Shown one piece after another: positions 1-12,900 of a DNA stretch of 64,000 nt (position 1 is the stretch's first letter; every line of letters begins with the position of its first letter). The stretch is from assembly GCA_963971305.1 (NCBI GenBank), contig OZ020313.1, forward strand, positions 54,570,203-54,634,202, in the 5' to 3' direction. Source of the stretch: Arcuatula senhousia (taxonomy: Eukaryota > Mollusca > Bivalvia > Mytilida > Mytilidae). A program made the translations under genes and the position numbers. The notes below the pieces were generated by a model that worked only from the letters and a program-made list of their open reading frames with translations, was not told the DNA's origin and did not search any database.

Positions 1-853
1 CTTAGAGTATTAAACTTTTTCAATACTTTCTGATAAGTTGTATCTAGTAGAAATGAATATGTTAAACTTTTAAAAAAATCATATGTACATGTGGATTTAA
101 GAAAGTTTTGTCCCATTTTCATGTGTTTAAGGGGTATTTTTTGTTGTTCCAAATTTTCCTAAATATGCTGATTTTCTCATCTTTCTTGCAGCTAACAGTT
201 AAAGCTGTATTTGTTTTGTGGTTTCCTAATATGAAAAATCTAGTAAAATGAAATGAATGACTAGTGAATATTTTTTTCATGAGATGACTTTTTCCAACCC
301 AATCCCTATTTTCATATAATCTAACCTGAATTCACCAGCCAATAAGGGCCTACATTTTTAATAATCAGTTACTCCAAAACTACTTGTAAAAAAAATCATA
401 ATTTTTTTTATCAATTTTAGGGTGTACATATATTTCAGAAATTCATAGCCATTGTCCATAAATTTTGAATTATTTTAAAGTTTTTTGCAAACGAGACTTC
501 AACAATACTGAAACCTGACCAGAATGCATCCTTAACATCTAAAATTCAAATTGTTTTATTTATTCATTATATACTTTATTTGTTTAGATTATTTTTTAAG
601 TATTCTTTTCAATTAACCATTAAATACAGGTATATTTTTGGTTAACTTAATTGTGTTACCCTCTTTCATCACAGATTTTTTTCTGCTTATTATAATAACT
701 TCTATTTTGACTCCTTTTTCTTGAAAATAATATCCAAGAGCAATGATCATTGTATACTTCTATCATGTAAAGTTTATACAAAACCCATCATGCAATCAGT
801 AGGAGTTACATTCCCACCCCACCCCCTAGTTTATAATAATATATTTTACCTAC
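1..853 (-). other. TBC1D9-like intron 28 (partial)
   Basis: AT-rich sequence; I see no exon matching the expected next part of the protein and no clear element. Confidence 0.5.
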
Positions 854-931
854 CATCTTTTGTCGAGTCCTCATTAGATCGACTATCAGTAAAGAACTCG
901 GTAGCCTCCTCTGCCACATCTGTTGATGTAA
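854..931 (-). CDS. TBC1D9: TBC1D9-like exon 28
   Basis: Encodes [20 protein letters not shown] then DSTKD, matching the EAT.YF.ED segment after the EF-hand. Acceptor TTTCAG; the phase fits exon 27 when exon 27 uses its first donor. Donor GATG|GTAGGT; an alternative GTAAAA donor lies 4 bases further on. Later exons are outside the window. Confidence 0.85.
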
Positions 932-3900
932 CTGAAACAAAACAATGTATTTATGATAAAAGGACAAACATTTCAAGTTTTCTGACCTTAATTTAATATA
1001 AAGCTCTGAAAAATGGTGCCCAATATCTCAAGCTATTAAAGGGGGGGGAGGGGGTCCCGTCCCGAATTCCCATCAAAATAATTTAATAATCCCATTTTCC
1101 CAGATATTAAAACTACAGATCCCGCATCCCAAAAATTAAATGCAGGTTCCCATGTTCCGCTAGTCACTTTTCACGAATTCCCGTTAAATAATATGGCCAA
1201 TCCCTGCGTCCCGGAAAAGGTCTTCCCGACCCTCATTAAAGGTTAGTAACTAATTTGCATAAACAGGTTTAATCGACATACTTGATTTTTTTACATCAGT
1301 CGATAGATGCTTCTTAGCTAGCTATCAGTAACTTCGAGTGTTCTCAAGAGAGTATCTTTATATCTCTTTAACTACTTGTTGTCCTTTTGTCTCAGGTACT
1401 CTCTTGTTGAATTGAACTTCTATCGATTTGATTTTTACTGTCTGTTAGTTTGTGCTTTATTATTGATTATCAAAGGGGAAAGGTTGGCGCCAAAAAAACT
1501 AGTTTAACCCTGCCACATTTCTAATGTTCCCGTCCTTAGCCAGGAATCTTTATCAAAGCTTAAGTTTGTATTATATGTGGGTGGTAAAGGGTTTTTTTCG
1601 TGCATCGTGTTGAGCAATTTTTATTTCCCGTTCAGCCGTGCATGGAGGTTCATCGTGCATCGTGATTCTCTATTTTATTTGTCGTTCATCGTGATTATCA
1701 TTTTTTTATTTGCCGCTCATCGTGATTATCATTTTTATTTGGTCGTTCATCCGTGCATGTACCCCCCCTTTACCACCCCCTTATATGGAATTTAAGTTAA
1801 TTGTTTTTTGTCAAGAAGAGGGTCTTTCATTGCACTTAGGATTGTGCTTAAATCATATGTAGTTTATTTTCAATCCAGGGACAATTTGAAAAATAGCGAG
1901 CAGCAACGGCTGGTTACATTGAAGGCTGCTGGCTGTTTTCCATTGTGGATTTTTTAAATTTACATTTAAATTGTAGGTTGTGTCGTGTACACTTATTCCA
2001 CATCTCATTTTCTTTTATTTTAAAACACTTTCTGAATGGCTGATTTACTTTTGACAAAGGTGTCATATGATTTGATTTGCATAAACTACTTTTTAAATGC
2101 TTTCTGGTTGGCTGATTTATCGTGACAGAAAGGTCATATGATTTTGTCTGTCATAAAAAATCTGTCAAAGTCAAAAATGGCCGGATTTCGTTAAACAGGA
2201 AGTAGGTGAGCGACAGACCTAAAATCGCATCCCACAATATGGGACCCCACCCTGATGCTGTATACCAAATATCAAGTGGCTGTGATTAGTAGTTGCTGAG
2301 AAAACTGTTACGGAAAATTTTTCACCGCCCGCACGCCACCCGCCGCCCGACATTCACCATTTTATAACCCGGATTTTTCACTCCGTGACATCCGGCCAAA
2401 AATGTACAAATGGAAAAAAGGTGAATCTCTCCCCTTAGTGACTCAAGACCATAACCTCCATGTTGACAGTTCCTGTCTCAGGTACAACAGTAACTAAAAC
2501 AGCCAATTCTGGTAGTGTGTAATCTCCTGGATGATGCATGGCACATAGGTTGTCTTGTCACTGCAGAGGCTTGTAGCTTGTAGCCTATAGTCATGACTAT
2601 AAAAACCCTATTGATTGTGATTGATGACATAGTTAATATGGGGTAGGCATTGCCTAAATGTGAGCACAGCAAAATATAAGATGTCAATTAACAGCTTTAA
2701 TTGTATTTTTACATACCTTTTGAGTTCAAGAAGGCTCCCCCTATACCATGAAACATCACAAATGGATCCTCTTTAAAGCCCTCATATGACGGAGTTCAAC
2801 GCCTCAATTGAGGAATAAAATCGTTTAGAATTCAGAATATAAGATCCAGAGGAGCCCATTCCCGAAAAGATGCAACTGTTAACTGTTTTGATCCTAGTTA
2901 TTTTTATTTAAATCAGTTCATTTTCTAGAATGTTCAGTTTGTGACGAGGTACTTGGGGCAAATGAGTGTAAAAAAAAGAAAATGTAAAAAAAAAATTAAT
3001 AAAATTTGTTTTAATACATAAAAAATGAAGTAACTCACTGCCATCAGAATATTTTTCTCCTTGTTCTATATTTACATAAAAATTGTTTGGAAGGCAAGTG
3101 GCAACATTGGTAATTATTTTCAAATTCACATCGAACCTGTTTAAATCGTTCACGTGAAATTGTGAGAAGCATATGTGGACGAAAAAAATCAATATCAGCA
3201 TAAGGCAAATTTTTCGCGGGAACTTGCTGTAGAGCTCTCTCCTATGAGCTGTGCTCGCTATTATGTTACCTAAGACAGGTGAGACAGGTAAATCTCTCTC
3301 CTCCATAGGTAAGAAGACAGGTGGTTGATGACATAGTTCATTATCTTACCTGACACAGGTGAGACAGGTAAATCTCTCTCCTCCATAGGTAAGAAGGCAG
3401 GTGGTTGATGACATAGTTCATTATCTTACCTGTCACAGGTGAGACAGGTAAATCTCTCTCCTCCATAGGTAAGAAGGCAGGTGGTTGATGACATAGTTCA
3501 TTATCTTACCTGACACAGGTGAGACAGGTAAATCTCTCTCCTCCATAGGTAAGAAGGCAGGTGGTTGATGACATAGTTCATTATCTTACCTGACACAGGT
3601 GAGACAGATAAATCTCTCTCCTCCATAGGTAAGAAGGCAGATGGTTGATGACATAGTTCATTATCTTACCTGACACAGGTGAGACAGGTAAATCTCTCTC
3701 CTCCATAGGTAAGAAGGCAGGTGGTTGATGACATAGTTCATTATCTTACCAGACACAGGTGAGACAGGTAAATCTCTCTCCTCCATAGATAAGAAGACAG
3801 GTGGTTGATGACATAGTTCATTATCTTACCTGACACAGGTGAGACAGATAAATCTCTCTCCTCCATAGGTAAGAAGGCAGGTGGTTGATGACATAGTTCA

Positions 3901-6900
3901 TTATCTTACCTGACACAGGTGAGACAGGTAAATCTCTCTCCTCCATAGGTAAGAAGGCAGGTGGTTGATGACATAGTTCATTATCTTACCTGACACAGGT
4001 GAGACAGGTAAATCTCTCTCCTCCATAGGTAAGAAGGCAGGTGATTGATGACATTGTTCATTATCTTACCTGACACAGGTGAGACAGGTAAATATCTCTC
4101 CTCCATAGGTAAGAAGGCAGGTGGTTGATGACATAGTTCATTATCTTACCTGACACAGATGAGACAGGTAAATCTCTCTCCTCCATAGGTAAGAAGGCAG
4201 GTGGTTGATGACATAGTTCATTATCTTACCTGACACAGGTGAGACAGGTAAATCTCTCTCCTCCATAGGTAAGAAGGCAGGTGGTTGATGACATAGTTCA
4301 TTATCTTACCTGACACAGATGAGACAGGTAAATCTCTCTCCTCCATAGGTAAGAAGGCAGGTGGTTGATGACATAGTTCATTATCTTACCTGACACAGGT
4401 GAGACAGGTAAATCTCTCTCCTCCATAGGTAAGAAGGCAGGTGGTTGATGACATAGTTCATTATCTTACCTGACACAGGTGAGACAGGTAAATCTCTCTC
4501 CTCCATAGGTAAGAAGGCAGGTGGTTAATGACATAGTTCATTATCTTACCTGACACAGGTGAGACAGGTAAATCTCTCTCCTCCATAGGTAAGAAGGCAG
4601 GTGGTTGATGACATAGTTCATTATCTTACCTGACACAGGTGAGACAGGTAAATCTCTCTCCTCCATAGGTAAGAAGGCAGGTGGTTGATGACATAGTTCA
4701 TTATCTTACCTGACACAGGTGAGACAGATAAATCTCTCTCCTCCATAGGTAAGAAGGCAGGTGGTTGATGACATAGTTCATTATCTTACCTGACACAGGT
4801 GAGACAGATAAATCTCTCTCCTCCATAGGTAAGAAGGCAGATGGTTAATGACATAGTTCATTATCTTACCTGACACAGGTGAGACAGGTAAATCTCTCTC
4901 CTCCATAGGTAAGAAGGCAGGTGGTTGATGACACAGTTCATTATCTTACCTGACATAGGTGAGACAGATAAATCTCTCTCCTCCATAGGTAAGAAGGCAG
5001 GTGGTTGATGACATAGTTCATTATCTTACCTGACACAGATGAGACAGGTAAATCTCTCTCCTCCATAGGTAAGAAGGCAGGTGGTTGATGACATAGTTCA
5101 TTATCTTACCTGACACAGGTGAGACAGGTAAATCTCTCTCCTCCATAGGTAAGAAGGCAGGTGGTTGATGACATAGTTCATTATCTTACCTGACACAGAT
5201 GAGACAGGTAAATCTCTCTCCTCCATAGGTAAGAAGGCAGGTGGTTGATGACATAGTTCATTATCTTACCTGACACAGGTGAGACAGGTAAATCTCTCTC
5301 CTCCATAGGTAAGAAGGCAGGTGGTTGATGACATAGTTCATTATCTTACCTGACACAGGTGAGACAGGTAAATCTCTCTCCTCCATAGGTAAGAAGGCAG
5401 GTGGTTAATGACATAGTTCATTATCTTACCTGACACAGGTGAGACAGGTAAATCTCTCTCCTCCATAGGTAAGAAGGCAGGTGGTTGATGACATAGTTCA
5501 TTATCTTACCTGACACAGGTGAGACAGGTAAATCTCTCTCCTCCATAGGTAAGAAGGCAGGTGGTTGATGACATAGTTCATTATCTTACCTGACACAGGT
5601 GAGACAGATAAATCTCTCTCCTCCATAGGTAAGAAGGCAGGTGGTTGATGACATAGTTCATTATCTTACCTGACACAGGTGAGACAGATAAATCTCTCTC
5701 CTCCATAGGTAAGAAGGCAGATGGTTAATGACATAGTTCATTATCTTACCTGACACAGGTGAGACAGGTAAATCTCTCTCCTCCATAGGTAAGAAGGCAG
5801 GTGGTTGATGACACAGTTCATTATCTTACCTGACATAGGTGAGACAGATAAATCTCTCTCCTCCATAGGTAAGAAGGCAGGTGGTTGATGACATAGTTCA
5901 TTATCTTACCTGACACAGGTGAGACAGGTAAATCTCTCTCCTCCATAGGTAAGAAGGCAGGTGGTTGATGACATAGTTCATTATCTTACCTGACACAGGT
6001 GAGACAGATAAATCTCTCTCCTCCATAGGTAAGAAGGCAGGTGGTTGATGACATAGTTCATTATCTTACCTGACACAGGTGAGACAGGTAAATCTCTCTC
6101 CTCCATAGGTAAGAAGGCAGGTGGTTGATGACATAGTTCATTATCTTACCTGACACAGGTGAGACAGGTAAATCTCTCTCCTCCATAGGTAAGAAGGCAG
6201 GTGGTTGATGACATAGTTCATTATCTTACCTGACACAGGTGAGACAGGTAAATCTCTCTCCTCCATAGGTAAGAAGGCAGGTGGTTGATGACATAGTTCA
6301 TTATCTTACCTGACACAGGTGAGACAGATAAATCTCTCTCCTCCATAGGTAAGAAGGCAGGTGGTTGATGACATAGTTCATTATCTTACCTGACACAGGT
6401 GAGACAGGTAAATCTCTCTCCTCCATAGGTAAGAAGGCAGGTGGTTGATGACATAGTTCATTATCTTACCTGACACAGGTGAGACAGGTAAATCTCTCTC
6501 CTCCATAGGTAAGAAGACAGGTGGCTGATGACATAGTTATTATCTTACCTGACACAGGTGAGACAGGTAAATCTCTCTCCTCCATAGGTAAGAAGGCAGG
6601 TGGTTGATGACATAGTTATTACCTTACCTGACACAGGTGAGACAGGTAAATCTCTCTCATCCATAGGTAAGAAGACAGGTGGTTGATGACATAGTTCATT
6701 ATCTTACCTGACACAGGTGAGACAGATAAATCTCTCTCCTCCATAGGTAAGAAGACAGGTGGTTGATGACATAGTTCATTATCTTACCTGACACAGGTGA
6801 GACAGGTAAATCTCTCTCCTCCATAGGTAAGAAGGCAGGTGGCTGATGACATAGTTATTATCTTACCTGACACAGGTGAGACAGGTAAATCTCTCTCCTC

Positions 6901-9900
6901 CATAGGTAAGAAGACAGGTGGCTGATGACATAGTTATTATCTTACCTGACACAGGTGAGACAGGTAAATCTCTCTCCTCCATAGGTAAGAAGGCAGGTGG
7001 TTGATGACATAGTTATTACCTTACCTGACACAGGTGAGACAGGTAATCTCTCTCCTCCATAGGTAAGAAGACAGGTGGTTGATGACATAGTTCATTATCT
7101 TACCTGACACAGGTGAGACAGATAAATCTCTCTCCTCCATAGGTAAGAAGACAGGTGGTTGATGACATAGTTCATTATCTTACCTGACACAGGTGAGACA
7201 GGTAAATCTCTCTCCTCCATAGGTAAGAAGGCAGGTGGCTGATGACATAGTTATTATCTTACCTGACACAGGTGAGACAGGTAAATCTCTCTCCTCCATA
7301 GGTAAGAAGGCAGGTGGTTGATGACATAGTTCATTATCTTACCTGACACAGATGAGACAGGTAAATCTCTCTCCTCCATAGGTAAGAAGACAGGTGGTTG
7401 ATGACATAGTTCATTATCTTACCTGACACAGGTGAGACAGGTAAATCTCTCTCCTCCATAGGTAAGAAGGCAGGTGGTTGATGACATAGTTATTATCTTA
7501 CCTGACACAGGTGAGACAGGTAAATCTCTCTCCTCCATAGGTAAGAAGACAGGTGGCTGATGACATAGTTATTATCTTACCTGACACAGGTGAGACAGGT
7601 AAATCTCTCTCCTCCATAGGTAAGAAGGCAGGTGGTTGATGACATAGTTATTACCTTACCTGACACAGGTGAGACAGGTAAATCTCTCTCCTCCATAGGT
7701 AAGAAGACAGGTGGTTGATGACATAGTTCATTATCTTACCTGACACAGGTGAGACAGATAAATCTCTCTCCTCCATAGGTAAGAAGACAGGTGGTTGATG
7801 ACATAGTTCATTATCTTACCTGACACAGGTGAGACAGGTAAATCTCTCTCCTCCATAGGTAAGAAGGCAGGTGGCTGATGACATAGTTATTATCTTACCT
7901 GACACAGGTGAGACAGGTAAATCTCTCTCCTCCATAGGTAAGAAGGCAGGTGGTTGATGACATAGTTCATTATCTTACCTGACACAGATGAGACAGGTAA
8001 ATCTCTCTCCTCCATAGGTAAGAAGACAGGTGGTTGATGACATAGTTCATTATCTTACCTGACACAGGTGAGACAGATAAATCTCTCTCCTCCATAGGTA
8101 AGAATGCAGGTGGTTGATGACATAGTTCATTATCTTACCTGACACAGATGAGACAGGTAAATCTCTCTCCTCCATAGGTAAGAAGGCAGGTGGTTGATGA
8201 CATAGTTCATTATCTTACCTGACACAGGTGAGACAGATAAATCTCTCTCCTCCATAGGTAAGAAGGCAGGTGGTTGATGACATAGTTCATTATCTTACCT
8301 GACACAGGTGAGACAGGTAAATCTCTCTCCTCCATAGGTAAGAAGGCAGGTGGTTGATGACATAGTTCATTATCTTACCTGACACAGGTGAGACAGGTAA
8401 ATCTCTCTCCTCCATAGGTAAGAAGGCAGGTGGTTGATGACATAGTTCATTATCTTACCTGACACAGGTGAGACAGGTAAATCTCTCTCCTCCATAGGTA
8501 AGAAGACAGGTGGCTGATGACATAGTTATTATCTTACCTGACACAGGTGAGACAGGTAAATCTCTCTCCTCCATAGGTAAGAAGGCAGGTGGTTGATGAC
8601 ATAGTTATTATCTTACCTGACACAGGTGAGACAGGTAAATCTCTCTCCTCCATAGGTAAGAAGACAGGTGGTTGATGACATAGTTCATTATCTTACCTGA
8701 CACAGGTGAGACAGATAAATCTCTCTCCTCCATAGGTAAGAAGACAGGTGGTTGATGACATAGTTCATTATCTTACCTGACACAGGTGAGACAGGTAAAT
8801 CTCTCTCCTCCATAGGTAAGAAGGCAGGTGGCTGATGACATAGTTATTATCTTACCTGACACAGGTGAGACAGGTAAATCTCTCTCCTCCATAGGTAAGA
8901 AGGCAGGTGGTTGATGACATAGTTCATTATCTTACCTGACACAGATGAGACAGGTAAATCTCTCTCCTCCATAGGTAAGAAGACAGGTGGTTGATGACAT
9001 AGTTCATTATCTTACCTGACACAGGTGAGACAGATAAATCTCTCTCCTCCATAGGTAAGAAGGCAGGTGGTTGATGACATAGTTCATTATCTTACCTGAC
9101 ACAGATGAGACAGGTAAATCTCTCTCCTCCATAGGTAAGAAGGCAGGTGGTTGATGACATAGTTCATTATCTTACCTGACACAGGTGAGACAGATAAATC
9201 TCTCTCCTCCATAGGTAAGAAGGCAGGTGGTTGATGACATAGTTCATTATCTTACCTGACACAGGTGAGACAGGTAAATCTCTCTCCTCCATAGGTAAGA
9301 AGGCAGGTGGTTGATGACATAGTTCATTATCTTACCTGACACAGGTGAGACAGGTAAATCTCTCTCCTCCATAGGTAAGAAGGCAGGTGGTTGATGACAT
9401 AGTTCATTATCTTACCTGACACAGGTGAGACAGGTAAATCTCTCTCCTCCATAGGTAAGAAGGCAGGTGGTTGATGACATAGTTCATTATCTTACCTGAC
9501 ACAGGTGAGACAGATAAATCTCTCTCCTCCATAGGTAAGAAGGCAGGTGGTTGATGACATAGTTCATTATCTTACCTGACACAGGTGAGACAGGTTAATC
9601 TCTCTCCTCCATAGGTAAGAAGGCAGGTGGTTGATGACATAGTTCATTATCTTACCTGACACAGGTGAGACAGGTAAATCTCTCTCCTCCATAGGTAAGA
9701 AGGCAGGTGGCTGATGACATAGTTATTATCTTACCTGACACAGGTGAGACAGGTAAATCTCTCTCCTCCATAGGTAAGAAGGCAGGTGGTTGATGACATA
9801 GTTATTATCTTACCTGACACAGGTGAGACAGGTAAATCTCTCTCCTCCATAGGTAAGAAGACAGGTGGTTGATGACATAGTTCATTATCTTACCTGACAC

Positions 9901-12900
9901 AGGTGAGACAGATAAATCTCTCTCCTCCATAGGTAAGAAGACAGGTGGTTGATGACATAGTTATTATCTTACCTGACACAGGTGAGACAGGTAAATCTCT
10001 CTCCTCCATAGGTAAGAAGGCAGGTGGTTGATGACATAGTTATTACCTTACCTGACACAGGTGAGACAGGTAAATCTCTCTCCTCCATAGGTAAGAAGAC
10101 AGGTGGTTGATGACATAGTTCATTATCTTACCTGACACAGGTGAGACAGATAAATCTCTCTCCTCCATAGGTAAGAAGGCAGGTGGTTGATGACATAGTT
10201 ATTATCTTACCTGACACAGGTGAGACAGATAAATCTCTCTCCTCCATAGGTAAGAAGACAGGTGGTTGATGACATAGTTCATTATCTTACCTGACACAGG
10301 TGAGACAGATAAATCTCTCTCCTCCATAGGTAAGAAGACAGGTGGTTGATGACATAGTTCATTATCTTACCTGACACAGGTGAGACAGATAAATCTCTCT
10401 CCTCCATAGGTAAGAAGACAGGTGGTTGATGACATAGTTCATTATCTTACCTGACACAGGTGAGACAGATAAATCTCTCTCCTCCATAGGTAAGAAGGCA
10501 GATGGTTGATGACATAGTTCATTATCTTACCTGACACAGATGAGACAGGTAAATCTCTCTCCTCCATAGGTAAGAATGCAGGTGGTTGATGACATAGTTC
10601 ATTATCTTACCTGACACAGGTGAGACAGGTAAATCTCTCTCCTCCATAGGTAAGAAGACAGGTGGTTGATGACATAGTTCATTATCTTACCTGACACAGG
10701 TGAGACAGGTAAATCTCTCTCCTCCATAGGTAAGAAGGCAGGTGGTTGATGACACAGGTAGAGCAACTTCAGTTTGTGTGTCATGTCTGCCTTACATATG
10801 ATACCCATCACATAGACAAACTCCTTAAAGTTGATCATGTTATCGTGGTTCTCATCAAGGAGCTGAAAACAAAATGAAAAAGGGATTTCAAAAATTTAAC
10901 TGAATGTCAAGTTTATTTTTTTTCTTTTGGTTTTCCTGTTTTTGATCCCTCCAGTTAATCTAAATTCATTGCATTAAAATTCCTATTGTGTTTAACATTG
11001 TAAATTTGTGCTTGGTTGACAATAATCAATATCAGCAAGGTTGGGCCCACAAATCTATTTTAAATTCAGCAAAACAAAAACTCTCTGACAAACCCACATC
11101 TTAACTTATTTAATTAATTAGAGAAAGCAATTCTGTATTTGTCTACGATAAGGTCTTTCGTAAAATTTCTTGCGTAAAGACACTTTTTGTGTAAGAAGTG
11201 ATGGTATATCAAGGAAAATAATTAAAATCAGCAGTACATAATCAAACTTACTCTAAACATATACAATGATAAATTTTCTGCCTCTTTACCAGTTGCCCAT
11301 GGGGACAAAGATAGGTACAGTGTCTTGAACTGGTCGTAATCTATCTTGTAGAGGTCATAGTAAGGTCGACTGGGGTCATATTTATCTGCTGTATCTACTG
11401 GTTGTTGGTGGGTCCTCCAATAACAGGATGTCAAGTACTCCTCCTGGGAAAGGTCAAACGAAAGTACTTATCTTTATGAATACTGTAGAAGCAGAAATAA
11501 TGGTGGGGGATTAATTTTCGTTTATTTCGTGGGTATGATAAATCCACAAAATTAAATCCCCTCAAATTCAAAAAAATTAGTTAAAGAGGGTATATCAAAG
11601 TTAAAAATCCACGACAATTTGTCCCCACCAATTCAGTTTTGTGCTCTAAACCATGAAATTTTATCCCCCGAAAATATATGATTATACAGTATGTTAGAAT
11701 GTTTTATCATGTCTCATCAAAGTTTTCACAATAATTGATTTAAAAAGGTATACTGTGAAAGTATTAAGTTTCCTGGACTACCAGTTTTGGTGGATCAGCC
11801 AAACCATGAAAATAAATTCCCCACGAAAATTAAACATAGAGAACTTTTTAAAACCGCGAAAATATAAATCCATGAAGACACAATTTACTCCCAATCAACG
11901 AAAATTGATGCCCATGAATTTAATTCTTTCACAGTAGATCTTTTTTATTGTGGGCCCTGAAACGATTCTAAGATACATTCTTTTTTTACTTTACCTTGAA
12001 AAGCAGGTATAGATCCTTGAGTTCCTGACCCTGGAATTTAGTATCGGAAGCTACACTCCTCAGGATGTTCCTCATGGTACTGTCTTCGATGTTCTATAAA
12101 TAGAAATCTGGTTTAAATATAGGAGGTTCAAAACATTTTCATATTCGTAATAAACAAGATTTTTTGACATCCTATGTATTTTTCTCAAACTGGTACATTT
12201 TCAAAATATTTTTCATTTATTACCTGATGACACAAAATGAGAACTGTGTCTATATCAGATAAGGGATATGTCTCCTCAATGCACTTAATCATGTATGGTA
12301 AGGCCCTTAACTAATAACTTAACCAAAGTGTTTGTCTCAAGGAAGGACAAGTGTAGCTTTAGATATCATGTGCATAGAAAAAAAAAAGTATGAAGCACAA
12401 AAAGTTAAAGGTTTAATAAGTTCATGTAAATCATTTGTTTTCATTACCTGTACAACCTGTAGTCTATATTTCAGCCTTAGTTTATCTATATCTTGATTTG
12501 TGATATGTCCAAATCTTCTGTAACTCTCATCAATCAACTCACAAACATCAATAGAAGGCTGCAAAGACAAAGATACATGCTTCATTGTATAAGTAATTGG
12601 GAGCTTGGTGGCTGAAATGGAATTCAAGGTTGTCACCACTTTGGGTTTAAGCTTCACAAGTATCAAGGTTTTTAAGTATCAACCAAAGGTCGTTGCACAT
12701 GTCTTTGACAGCTTTCAAGCTTGAAATATGCTACTTTCCTCCACTACAAGCCTGGGGCCATACCAAGACAACATATAAGTTAAAAGACATCATATCTTAT
12801 AAGTCAAAAGTTCGCTAATTTCAATCGGTATTAAAGGCTTGCAGAGAGCTCTGATATCTGTACTTTCCATTCTTATTGAATAAATATTACTTTAAACTTT

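Noticed and set aside
2700..2900. Possible exon on the minus strand (short frame ending before GTATGT)
   Set aside because: The frame has a stop a few codons upstream, no good acceptor, and does not match the TBC1D9 protein; exons 27 and 28 already join in phase without it.
2908..3306. 132-codon minus-strand open frame at the end of the 80-bp array
   Set aside because: It starts inside the last repeat unit and runs into AT-rich intron; no recognisable domain.
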